From an uncultured Paraprevotella sp. (GTDB taxonomy: Bacteria > Bacteroidota > Bacteroidia > Bacteroidales > Bacteroidaceae): a stretch of DNA of 64,000 nt. The stretch lies in the NCBI GenBank assembly GCA_944321565.1, contig CALULT010000001.1, forward strand, positions 1 through 64,000, given 5' to 3'. Numbering within the stretch: position 1 is the stretch's first letter; the number at the start of each line of letters is the position of its first letter. Under the pieces are notes generated by a model, which was not told the origin of the DNA, ran no database searches, and saw only the letters and a program-made list of their open reading frames with translations. Positions 46,619 through 54,475 of the stretch are shown piece by piece. The translations under genes and the position numbers were made by a program.

Positions 46619-46683
46619 GTTACAAATTCGAAAGTTTGTGTTACACAATTTTTTGGCGCCTTCCTTCACAAACGCTATCTTTG
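46618..46683 (+). promoter_or_regulatory. Operator and promoter of the second giant surface protein (site 3 of 3)
   Basis: Half-sites TGTTACA (46618-46624) and TGTTACA (46639-46645) start 21 bases apart. Thirty bases after the second lies a perfect -7 TATCTTTG (46676-46683), with TTTG at 46652-46655 (20-base spacing). So this promoter, unlike sites 1 and 2, also has a consensus -33 and may have higher basal activity. Confidence 0.75.
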
Positions 46684-46771
46684 AGGTTGGAAGCCGTTTT
46701 CGGGCGGCTGCCAAATGAATGGAGAGAACTAATTTGAAGAAACAGTCTTTTATTAATTAAAGTGTGAGTGT

Positions 46772-49700
46772 ATGAAGAAAAGAAACTTTTTGATGATGCT
46801 TGGCCTTTTGGGCTTTGGCGCGACGGCCAACGCCCAGGTCATTGCTTCGTTGGGGTTTGAAGAAGGGGAGGAACAGAAGTACCTCAACCCGGACTCGGTA
46901 AGCAAATACCCTGACTGGAGCGCAGACCACATCAACCTCGGTTTGGAGGATGTGTGGACTGAAGAGAATGCCGATGACGTCCACTCGGGTTCTTATGCCC
47001 TGAGGGCGGGCAATGCCGGCTTGGCTTGGTCTAATTCCACCACGGGTAACACGTGGGACCGTGCCATCAAGATGCGTGGCTTGGAGATTGAACCGGAAAC
47101 GTCCTATCGTGTGACGTTTTGGGCGAAAGCTCCGGCTACTTACACCTCTTCCGATGGGGCAAGTACGGGTGTGACGGCCATCAAGTCCACCCTTTCCGTG
47201 GGTATTGAGAATGTGGAAGCTCCGTTTGTTTCCCAAAGTGGTACGGAATATTACTACAATTGGACGGGCTCGGAAGATGTTCCGGTGTTCGAAGACGATT
47301 GGAAGTGCTTCTCCTTCGTGGCCTATTATTCGGGCAAGGAAGTGCAGAACAAGGTGTTTGACAACTACAACAACAACATCAAGGAAATCATCGAGAACGA
47401 TCCCGATGACACAACGGATAACGATACCATCTATTGGGGGCAGGATTTGACCGAATTCCCCGATGAATTCTTCCTGACCATCAACATGTATAATCCGGTG
47501 GAATACCTGTTGGATGACATCAAGATCGAGAAGGCTACGATGGCTGGTTGCTTCTATGATTACAATGGCATCCGCATCGACTTGGGTTATCCCACGAACT
47601 TGGATGACTTGGCAAAGGCCTCCGACGATCCTGTGGAAGGCACCATCCTGTTCCCCACGGAGTGGGTGACGGTGAAGTATGGCGACCAAGTGCTGGAGAT
47701 TTCTTCTTTGGAAGGTAAGTCTGATGGTTGCCTCTACATCTTCTTTGATGAAGGTTATTTGGAAGAGACAATCGGTTATTTGGGCGATGATCTCGAAGTA
47801 ATCGAAGGCATTACTGTTAGCTTCAACCCGACGGCCGATTGCGCAATCAAGTACGACACCGATCAGCGTCCGAGCATGGACGTGGAGAGCGAGATGACGG
47901 TGTTGCCGTTCACTGACGAGAAGTTGCTCGCCATGGAATATTTCCAGGAAGAGTCTTACCTGAACGCAGGACCAGAGTTCGTATCTTCAGTACCTGAGAA
48001 CCGCAGCTTTGACTTGGATGGTGCGACCTTCAATCAGGTGAAGATGACGTTCAACCGTCCGGTGGATATAAGTCAGTCCAATGCAGTGCTATATTCTACG
48101 GATGATGGCAGTACAGTAGCTTCTTATACGAGTGCAGATGCAATCTCTGTGGATCCGGAAGATGAATACTCCGTAATTATTGCGGTGAGCGGATTGGCAG
48201 ACGGTGGCTACCGTATGGTGCTTTCCGGCCTGCGGAATGCGGCGAGTGGCTCTTTCTCCACCGAGGATGCCGAAGTGATTTTCACCATTGGTGAAGACAC
48301 GTCTGTGGGTGTGACCGAAAATATCTATGTGCCTGACTTCTCACAAACTGCTAATGGGACTTTCCCAGTGGGTTGGGTTTCTTATTGCAGTGACGGGCCT
48401 ACCATCCATGAATATGGCTTGAATGCTGATTCCACAGTTTGGAATTATGACTGGGGAGGTAATAAAGGTGGTGGTGGATCCCGCATGTATGGTGGTTTCT
48501 CCGGTGACTTCACGAAAGCCATTTATTGGGGTAGCCGTGGTGTGACCACTACGGATGAAATTTCCACGTTGACCTATGGTGCCCAAGTTGAGAATTATAT
48601 GGACGAGAGCGGCAATATAAGTCCTGATATGGATCCGCGCATCGCGCTCTATTTGGAACCGAAGAAACATGAACTGTCCTTCTTGATGGCCGCGTGGAAG
48701 GGAGAACCTACATTCGACTTTACATTAGAGACTTTGGATGGTGAAGTGGTAGCCGAGTTCCGTGACCAGGTAGCGAAACCGAATGTGAACGGTGTACAGG
48801 GTGAAGTGACTGGTTCTTTGGAATTGGTAACGGAATTTACTCCGCCGAAGGAAGGTTACTATGTGCTGAAGTTTGCCACCAAGCCTGGTATCGGTTGGTC
48901 TGAGCTCCTGTTGGCTAAAGTGAGTCTGATTACGAAGCCTTCGGATGCGGCTTACTACAAGACCCTGCTGAGTGCGGCTGTGGACAGCGCACAACACGTG
49001 ATGACCGACTCCATTGCCGATGCCATTTATAACGGCACAACCAAGTCCGCTTTGGAAGCTGCTATTGTGGAAGCAACGGAAACGAAGTTCACCTCACCGT
49101 CTGCTGTGGAGGCTATGAATGCGAAACTCTATGACTTGTGTGGACAGGCTCTTGCCCGCAAGGCTGGAGTGGACCGCTACGATGTAGAGTTGCTGGCTTT
49201 GCAGAATGCCGTGGGTGCCATTGACGCTGCTTCGAAGTATGCAACGTCTGCAGACTACATCAATGGCGTGAATTTGGCCAATGAATATATGGAAGTTTCT
49301 TCTTCCGACTTGGAGGACGAAGAACTGTTCGCCGCCGTGGATGACTTTGTGCTCAATAAGAATTTGTTGGGCAACGTGAAGTCTTGCGTGGATGCTTTGA
49401 CTTACCGCTTGACCAAGGCTGCCGAAACGGCTGAACGGATTGGCGTGGCACAGGAGAGTGCCATCATGGATGCCAAGAACACCTTGACCGACAATGACGA
49501 AATTGCTGAAGGCTTGAACGGTCACATCAAGTATCGCCTCTATGAAATCTTGGCTGCCGGGGAAATCCCCGCCGAGATGAAGGACACCATCTATAGCGAG
49601 ACGGAAGACGATGCCACGACAGTAACGGGCAAGAAGCTCTTGGCTGCCGGTGTGGATTTGACCAGCTTCGTGAAGAATCCTGAGTTCTACACTTATTTGA

Positions 49701-50482
49701 AGAATGCCAGCGACACTGTACGGAGCGAGAACACTCCGGGTTGGGACCTCATGTACGGTTACGTGCACGTGAATGGCGATGCGGAAGGTCTTGTTACCGA
49801 TTCGCGTCCTGTGGCTGACAACTGCTTGAACTCTTACATGAACAATTATAAGATTGGCCAAAGCGTGAGCGGCCTGCCGGTGGGTAAGTATAAGGTACAC
49901 ATGCGTACGCGTACGGCTACTCAGACGGATGCGAATGGCGAAACCTTCGTCATGAACGCGGTGAACGACACGACGGGCATTCCTGACAAGTATATGTGGA
50001 TAGTGTCTTCCGATAAGCCGAGCGACACAATCCGTGTAGAGTTCGCAGCTGGTGCTACGCAATATCCTATCCATTCTTGGGGCGGTTACCCGACTGTTAC
50101 AGAACAGGAAATCACGGTGAATGAGAACACTGTGCTGACCTTCGGTGTGGTTGAGCATTACAAGTCATACGGCAACCATTACTTCAGGGATCCGAATAAC
50201 AACAATGCATGGACGCTCTATCCGGACAGCATTGGTGGCAATTGGGATACTAACTGCTATGCCGACGAGGCTCGCCTCATCTTCGTGGCTCCGTTGGAAG
50301 GCTATGACTACTCTGCCGGCCTGACGGGCATCGATGAAGTGGAAGCTGCAGCCGAAGCTGTGAAACGTGAGTTCTACACGGTTGATGGCATCAAGGTTGA
50401 ACGTCCGAGAAAGGGTGTATTCATCGTGAAGACCTACTATGCTGACGGCACAGTGAAGGTGGAAACCAAAGTAATGAAATAG
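46772..50482 (+). CDS. Giant secreted jelly-roll protein with C-terminal sorting-like tail, linked to the SusCD locus
   Basis: 1236 residues, signal peptide ending near TANAQ. The N-terminal domain (residues about 25-180) has SYALRAGNAG and ETSYRVTFWAKAP, the style of a carbohydrate-binding jelly roll. A beta-sandwich region (FNQVKMTFNRPVDIS) and a second jelly roll with FPVGWVSYCSDG follow. A helical stretch (about 730-950) of FIVAR-like repeats comes next, and a last jelly roll has VSGLPVGKYKVHMRTRT. The C-terminus reads REFYTVDGIKVERPRKGVFIVKTYY, a sorting-like tail. No enzyme motif was seen. It shares its operator with the xylan and SusCD operons, so a glycan-binding surface role is inferred. 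Confidence 0.85.
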   Translation: MKKRNFLMMLGLLGFGATANAQVIASLGFEEGEEQKYLNPDSVSKYPDWSADHINLGLEDVWTEENADDVHSGSYALRAGNAGLAWSNSTTGNTWDRAIKMRGLEIEPETSYRVTFWAKAPATYTSSDGASTGVTAIKSTLSVGIENVEAPFVSQSGTEYYYNWTGSEDVPVFEDDWKCFSFVAYYSGKEVQNKVFDNYNNNIKEIIENDPDDTTDNDTIYWGQDLTEFPDEFFLTINMYNPVEYLLDDIKIEKATMAGCFYDYNGIRIDLGYPTNLDDLAKASDDPVEGTILFPTEWVTVKYGDQVLEISSLEGKSDGCLYIFFDEGYLEETIGYLGDDLEVIEGITVSFNPTADCAIKYDTDQRPSMDVESEMTVLPFTDEKLLAMEYFQEESYLNAGPEFVSSVPENRSFDLDGATFNQVKMTFNRPVDISQSNAVLYSTDDGSTVASYTSADAISVDPEDEYSVIIAVSGLADGGYRMVLSGLRNAASGSFSTEDAEVIFTIGEDTSVGVTENIYVPDFSQTANGTFPVGWVSYCSDGPTIHEYGLNADSTVWNYDWGGNKGGGGSRMYGGFSGDFTKAIYWGSRGVTTTDEISTLTYGAQVENYMDESGNISPDMDPRIALYLEPKKHELSFLMAAWKGEPTFDFTLETLDGEVVAEFRDQVAKPNVNGVQGEVTGSLELVTEFTPPKEGYYVLKFATKPGIGWSELLLAKVSLITKPSDAAYYKTLLSAAVDSAQHVMTDSIADAIYNGTTKSALEAAIVEATETKFTSPSAVEAMNAKLYDLCGQALARKAGVDRYDVELLALQNAVGAIDAASKYATSADYINGVNLANEYMEVSSSDLEDEELFAAVDDFVLNKNLLGNVKSCVDALTYRLTKAAETAERIGVAQESAIMDAKNTLTDNDEIAEGLNGHIKYRLYEILAAGEIPAEMKDTIYSETEDDATTVTGKKLLAAGVDLTSFVKNPEFYTYLKNASDTVRSENTPGWDLMYGYVHVNGDAEGLVTDSRPVADNCLNSYMNNYKIGQSVSGLPVGKYKVHMRTRTATQTDANGETFVMNAVNDTTGIPDKYMWIVSSDKPSDTIRVEFAAGATQYPIHSWGGYPTVTEQEITVNENTVLTFGVVEHYKSYGNHYFRDPNNNNAWTLYPDSIGGNWDTNCYADEARLIFVAPLEGYDYSAGLTGIDEVEAAAEAVKREFYTVDGIKVERPRKGVFIVKTYYADGTVKVETKVMK

Positions 50483-50522
50483 TTTTTCATGTCATAAATT
50501 AGGTTAACATTGTTAAGATTGC

Positions 50523-50553
50523 AAAGGGGGCAGCGCATTGCGTTGCCCCCTTT
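50523..50553 (+). terminator. Rho-independent terminator of the giant surface protein
   Basis: AAAGGGGGCA (50523-50532) and TGCCCCCTTT (50544-50553) with inner CG pairs. The T run is only three long, so it may work in both directions. Confidence 0.75.
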
Positions 50554-50634
50554 CGTGGTTGTATTCCGGAAAAATTCATCTTCAACTCCGGGAATGCGGG
50601 GGCAGTAGAAATGTAGTGTATCCATGCGGATGCC

Positions 50635-50820
50635 AAAACTGTCCCGCCTCGCAGGGGGACGAGCCCCGAAGGGGCGGAGGGGGTCTCACGCCCACTGGAA
50701 CAACACCGGACGCATCCACGGACAACATAAACGGGTCGGAAAAAGGGGAGAAGTCACTCTTGTGCATGGGAAACCCCTCCGGCCCTGCGGGCCACCTCCC
50801 CTGCAAGGCGGAGGAGTTTT
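50635..50820 (-). repeat. Full-length family B repeat, reverse orientation
   Basis: Starts AAAACTGTCCCGCCTCGC and ends GGCGGAGGAGTTTT. Positions 50635-50774 match 264-405 in inverted orientation almost base for base. Hairpin GCCCCGAAGGGGC replaces GCCGCGAAGCGGC of the distant copy, a compensating double change. Confidence 0.9.
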
Positions 50821-51551
50821 GCCTCCGGACGGACAAACTCTTTGCTTGATTGATTTCAAATCTGTCGCAGCATATCAACGGGGGAGCATGAAACCGTTCT
50901 TCCTCACTGAATTTCGACTGCGCCCATAAAAGTTGCCAAAGTTTTTTCCTTGTCGGAAGAATCACTTGACTTAGTATTGCGTTTAGAAATTAAGAAATTC
51001 TTGACAGACAGAGCAAAAATACGAATAAAATCATCAAAACTTACGCCTTTCTGAGGATTTTTTCCAATGAAGGAGCATTTTTACTCACTTTTGTCCGGAC
51101 AATAGACTCTATGCATGCCATAAATTGGGTTAACATTGCTTCGTGTCAGGTATGCCCGGCATGGGCGTTAGCTAACAGGACGCCGCCCTTTAATCTTGGG
51201 GTTCTGACTTTCAAGTTAAAATCGTAATGAAACAATATGTTATTATTCTGTTTGCATAATCCGAAAATGATAATTACCTTTGCATAAAACGTTTCACTCA
51301 TGGCGACAAAACTTCTGCCAGTTTCGTGCAACCTGCTACAAAAAACTTTTGGAGAAAGACCTTATAACCGAGGTCAACAAAGTCTTTTCTGTGACGGATA
51401 AACTTTTTGCCATTATGGATTAATAGAATATACGGCATTTGTCCAACAATATAAATATCAATAGTTCGTTAAAAAATAGATAATCGTCGTCGCTGCAAGG
51501 TACTTACGAAAAATAGTTTCTTTGCGCGGGGTATCAAAGAGGAAATTTTGC
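50821..51551. other. Gap without a supported gene
   Basis: Holds a decayed family A fragment (about 50858-50885, GATTTCAAATCTGTCGCAGCA), the second copy of a 25-base direct repeat (51114-51138, first copy 50488-50512) and a GGGCGT...ACGCC hairpin near 51156-51180. Otherwise AT-rich, with no frame of coding character. Confidence 0.5.
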
Positions 51552-52106
51552 ATGGAAGGCAATCACAGACACATAGAAGAAGCGCATCGGAAATATAAGG
51601 CGGGTGACCCGTTGGGTGCCATCGTCTTGTTGACACAAATCCTCGCACAAGAGGAAGACAATAAAGAAGCCTTGTGGCTGCGGGCCGAAGTGTTCCGCAA
51701 CATGGGATGCCTGAAAGACGCCGAAACGGACATCGACCAGCTCTTAACCGCAACGATTGACGCGGAGGATGTCTTGCTTTGCAAGGCCGATTTGCGTCTT
51801 GCCCAAGGAGATGCGGACGCGGCCGTCCTATATTATAATAAGGTAAGGGAGGCGAATCCTTTTCAAGGGAGTGCTTATATTGGATTGAGCACCGCCTACA
51901 CGGCCACACGCCGGCTCGACTTGGCCCTGGCCGTCATGGACGAAGCTTTGGGACGTCTGCCGGATTTCAGCGAAGGATACAAGGAACGGGGACGTGTCAA
52001 ATTCCTGCTGCACGACCAGGCCGGCGCGATGGACGACCTGAAAAGGGCATTGGAAACTTCGCCCGACGCAATGAAAGCATTGGGCGGGAAGTTCAGCAAT
52101 ATTTGA
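51552..52106 (+). CDS. Tetratricopeptide-repeat protein
   Basis: About 184 residues, cytoplasmic, made of five or so TPR helix pairs: HRKYKAGDPLGAIVLLTQILAQ, NKEALWLRAEVFRNMGCLKDAETDIDQLL, DLRLAQGDADAAVLYYNKVREANPF, YIGLSTAYTATRRLDLALAVMDEAL and ERGRVKFLLHDQAGAMDDLKRALE. TPRs hold partner proteins; no catalytic domain is present. The ATG at 51552 is preferred over one 30 bases upstream, which lies near a TTTG-rich promoter-like stretch. Monocistronic by position; partner unknown. Confidence 0.85.
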   Translation: MEGNHRHIEEAHRKYKAGDPLGAIVLLTQILAQEEDNKEALWLRAEVFRNMGCLKDAETDIDQLLTATIDAEDVLLCKADLRLAQGDADAAVLYYNKVREANPFQGSAYIGLSTAYTATRRLDLALAVMDEALGRLPDFSEGYKERGRVKFLLHDQAGAMDDLKRALETSPDAMKALGGKFSNI

Positions 52107-52211
52107 GGGGGATAATCAGGCTGATTGGCCTGGTTTGTCCCGCTTGCGCGTCATCAAAACTAGGTATTTTGAAACAAAAATCTGTTTTTTCGCGAAAAAA
52201 ACTGCGTTAAG

Positions 52212-52243
52212 ATTGGCAGAAAACAAAAAAATGCCTAATTTTG
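52212..52243 (+). promoter_or_regulatory. Promoter of the Phe/Tyr operon and its leader
   Basis: ATTG (52212-52215), 20 bases, TAATTTTG (52236-52243). Places the transcription start near 52248, about 20 bases before the leader-peptide ATG. Confidence 0.75.
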
Positions 52244-52267
52244 CCACGTATTCAAAAAGTACAAAAC

Positions 52268-52372
52268 ATGAGAGAATTGTTCAATACATACTTTTACTTC
52301 TTCTTTTACTTTTACTTTAGCCACAAAGTGAAGCGGGAAGTCGTGTGTGTATCAAACCGGAAACCATATTAA
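52268..52372 (+). CDS. Phe/Tyr-rich leader peptide of the aromatic operon
   Basis: A 34-codon frame. Codons 5 and 8-17 are all Phe or Tyr (TTC, then TAC TTT TAC TTC TTC TTT TAC TTT TAC TTT): seven Phe and four Tyr. This is the control region of a classical amino-acid attenuator placed before a Phe/Tyr biosynthetic operon. Codons 21-24 overlap GAAGCGGGA (52330-52338), which can pair with the terminator's ascending strand TCCCGCTTC. Ribosomes stalled for charged tRNA-Phe or tRNA-Tyr would leave this strand free to block termination. The peptide itself is presumed to have no other function. Unlike enteric leaders, translation continues 17 codons past the control run. Confidence 0.85.
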   Translation: MRELFNTYFYFFFYFYFSHKVKREVVCVSNRKPY

Positions 52373-52390
52373 CAAACATAAAACGATTGA

Positions 52391-52420
52391 GTCCCGCTTC
52401 CATCGAAGCGGGACTTTTTT
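52391..52420 (+). terminator. Attenuator terminator of the Phe/Tyr operon
   Basis: A perfect 10-bp stem GTCCCGCTTC / GAAGCGGGAC (52391-52400 and 52405-52414) with a CATC loop and six Ts. It ends 22 bases before the prephenate dehydratase ATG, so it controls read-through into the operon. The descending strand duplicates 52330-52338, the competing antiterminator strand. Confidence 0.92.
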
Positions 52421-52442
52421 GTAAAACGACAAAACAAGAAAC

Positions 52443-53285
52443 ATGAAACGAATCGCAATCCAAGGCATCAAAGGCTCATACCACGACATGGCCGCCCACT
52501 ATTACTTCGAACATGAAGACATCGAACTTATCTGCTGCGCCACGTTCGAGGAAGTGTTCGACACCGTGAAGCGGGACAGCACCGTCATCGGCATGGCCGC
52601 CATTGAGAACACCATTGCGGGTAGCCTGTTACATAACTATGAGCTGCTGCGTAATAGTGGGTTGACTATCGTGGGAGAACACAAACTTCGCATCTCGCAC
52701 AGCCTGCTCTGCCTCCCCGAAGACGATTGGGACGATTTGCAGGAAGTCAACTCCCATCCTGTGGCCCTCATGCAATGCCGCGACTTTTTGGGACACCATC
52801 CCAAGCTGAAGGTGGTGGAAGCCGAAGACACTGCCGGGGCGGCCGAAATCATCAGCCGCGAACAGCTGCACGGCCACGCCGCCATCTGTTCCAAGTTCGC
52901 GGCTCCGCTCTACGGCATGAAAGTATTGGAAGAAGGCATTGAAACCAACAAACACAACTTCACCCGCTTCCTCGTGTTCTGCCAGCCGCAACGTGCCAAC
53001 CTGTTGCGCGACATCCGGCAGACTAACAAGGCCAGCCTGGTCTTCACTCTTCCCCACGAACAAGGCGCCCTCTCGCAGGTGTTGTCCATCCTCTCGTTTT
53101 ACAAGCTGAACCTGACCAAAATCCAGTCCCTGCCTTTCGTGGGCAAGGAATGGCAATACATGTTCTACGTGGACTTGGCGTTTGATGACTATACCCGTTA
53201 TTCGCAAAGCATTGACGCGATTACCCCGCTGACCAAGGAACTCAAAATTTTAGGAGAATATCAAGATGGAAGACAGACAATTTAA
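52443..53285 (+). CDS. pheA: Prephenate dehydratase (monofunctional, with ACT domain)
   Basis: Converts prephenate to phenylpyruvate, the committed step to phenylalanine. 280 residues. The periplasmic-binding-like catalytic domain begins IAIQGIKGSYHDMAAHYYF and contains the active-site TRF motif in KHNFTRFLVF. A C-terminal ACT domain from about residue 195 (LVFTLPHEQGALSQVLSILSFYKLNLTKIQSLP) binds Phe for feedback inhibition. There is no fused chorismate mutase; that activity is supplied two genes downstream. Its end overlaps the aminotransferase start by 20 bases. Confidence 0.96.
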   Translation: MKRIAIQGIKGSYHDMAAHYYFEHEDIELICCATFEEVFDTVKRDSTVIGMAAIENTIAGSLLHNYELLRNSGLTIVGEHKLRISHSLLCLPEDDWDDLQEVNSHPVALMQCRDFLGHHPKLKVVEAEDTAGAAEIISREQLHGHAAICSKFAAPLYGMKVLEEGIETNKHNFTRFLVFCQPQRANLLRDIRQTNKASLVFTLPHEQGALSQVLSILSFYKLNLTKIQSLPFVGKEWQYMFYVDLAFDDYTRYSQSIDAITPLTKELKILGEYQDGRQTI

Positions 53286-54456
53286 CCCGAACATACGGCC
53301 CGCCGACCGGTTGGCCGCCGTGAAAGAATACTACTTCTCGGTGAAGCTCAAAGAAGTGGCTCGCATGAACGCGGAAGGCAAGGACGTCATCAGTCTGGCT
53401 ATCGGAAGCCCCGACATGCCCCCTTCGCCGAAGACCATCGAGACATTGTGTGAAGAAGCACACAAGCCCGACGCGCATGGCTACCAACCCACCGTGGGCA
53501 TCCCGGAACTGCGCCGCGCCATGGCCGCATTCTACAAACGCTGGTACGGCGTGGACTTGGATCCGGACAGCGAAATCCAGCCGCTCATCGGCTCCAAGGA
53601 AGGTATCCTGCACGTGACGCTCGCCCTCGCCAATCCCGGCGACCGGGTGTTGGTGCCCAATCCCGGCTATCCCACCTACACCTCGCTCAGCAAACTGCTC
53701 GGGGAGCAAATCACCTACTACGACCTGCTGCCCGAAAACGGATGGCAACCGGATTTCGATGCCTTGGAACAGATGGACTTGACGGGCGTGAAAATCCTTT
53801 GGAGCAATTATCCGAACATGCCCACGGGTGCCAACGCGCGTCGCGAAACCTACGAAAAGCTGGTGGACTTCGCGCAGCGGCACAACATCGTCATCGTCAA
53901 CGACAACCCTTACAGCTTCATCCTCAACCATGAGCGGCTGAGCATCCTGCAAGTGCCAGGTGCCAAGCAATGCTGCATCGAATTCAATTCCATGAGCAAA
54001 AGCCACAACATGCCGGGATGGCGCGTGGGCATGCTGGCCACGAACGCGGAATTTGTGAAATGGATCCTGAAGGTGAAGAGCAACATCGACTCGGGCACCT
54101 TCCGCCCCATGCAGCTGGCTGCGGCAGCCGCCTACCAAAACGATGCCGAGTGGCACGAAGAGGCCAACTTCCGTGTCTATGCCGAGCGGCGGGCCTTGGC
54201 CGAACAAATCATGACTACGCTGGGATGCACTTTCGACCCGTCGCAAGTGGGCATGTTCCTGTGGGGACGTATCCCTGACAGCTGCGAGGACGTGGAACAG
54301 CTCACGGAAAAAGTGCTCCACGAAGCCCGCGTGTTCATCACCCCGGGGTTCATCTTCGGCAGCAACGGCAAACGCTACATCCGCATTTCGCTCTGCGCCA
54401 AAAAAGAGAAACTGGCAGAAGCGCTCAAGCGCATACAAGCCGTATTCAAACACTGA
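53266..54456 (+). CDS. Class I/II PLP aminotransferase, probable aromatic/prephenate-pathway enzyme
   Basis: 396 residues, fold type I. The PLP lysine is in NSMSKSHNMPGWRVGM, with SNYPNMPTGANA and NDNPYSFIL supplying the cofactor Asn and Asp-loop regions. The family also includes LL-diaminopimelate and aspartate aminotransferases. Its overlap with pheA and position before DAHP synthase and prephenate dehydrogenase point to the last transamination of phenylpyruvate and hydroxyphenylpyruvate, or to prephenate itself. Confidence 0.92.
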   Translation: MEDRQFNPNIRPADRLAAVKEYYFSVKLKEVARMNAEGKDVISLAIGSPDMPPSPKTIETLCEEAHKPDAHGYQPTVGIPELRRAMAAFYKRWYGVDLDPDSEIQPLIGSKEGILHVTLALANPGDRVLVPNPGYPTYTSLSKLLGEQITYYDLLPENGWQPDFDALEQMDLTGVKILWSNYPNMPTGANARRETYEKLVDFAQRHNIVIVNDNPYSFILNHERLSILQVPGAKQCCIEFNSMSKSHNMPGWRVGMLATNAEFVKWILKVKSNIDSGTFRPMQLAAAAAYQNDAEWHEEANFRVYAERRALAEQIMTTLGCTFDPSQVGMFLWGRIPDSCEDVEQLTEKVLHEARVFITPGFIFGSNGKRYIRISLCAKKEKLAEALKRIQAVFKH

Positions 54457-54475
54457 CCCAACAAACACTGACCAT

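Noticed and set aside
51139..51300. tRNA or small RNA gene near the GGGCGT...ACGCC hairpin
   Set aside because: No cloverleaf, no TTCGA-type T loop and no acceptor pairing could be drawn; only one hairpin.
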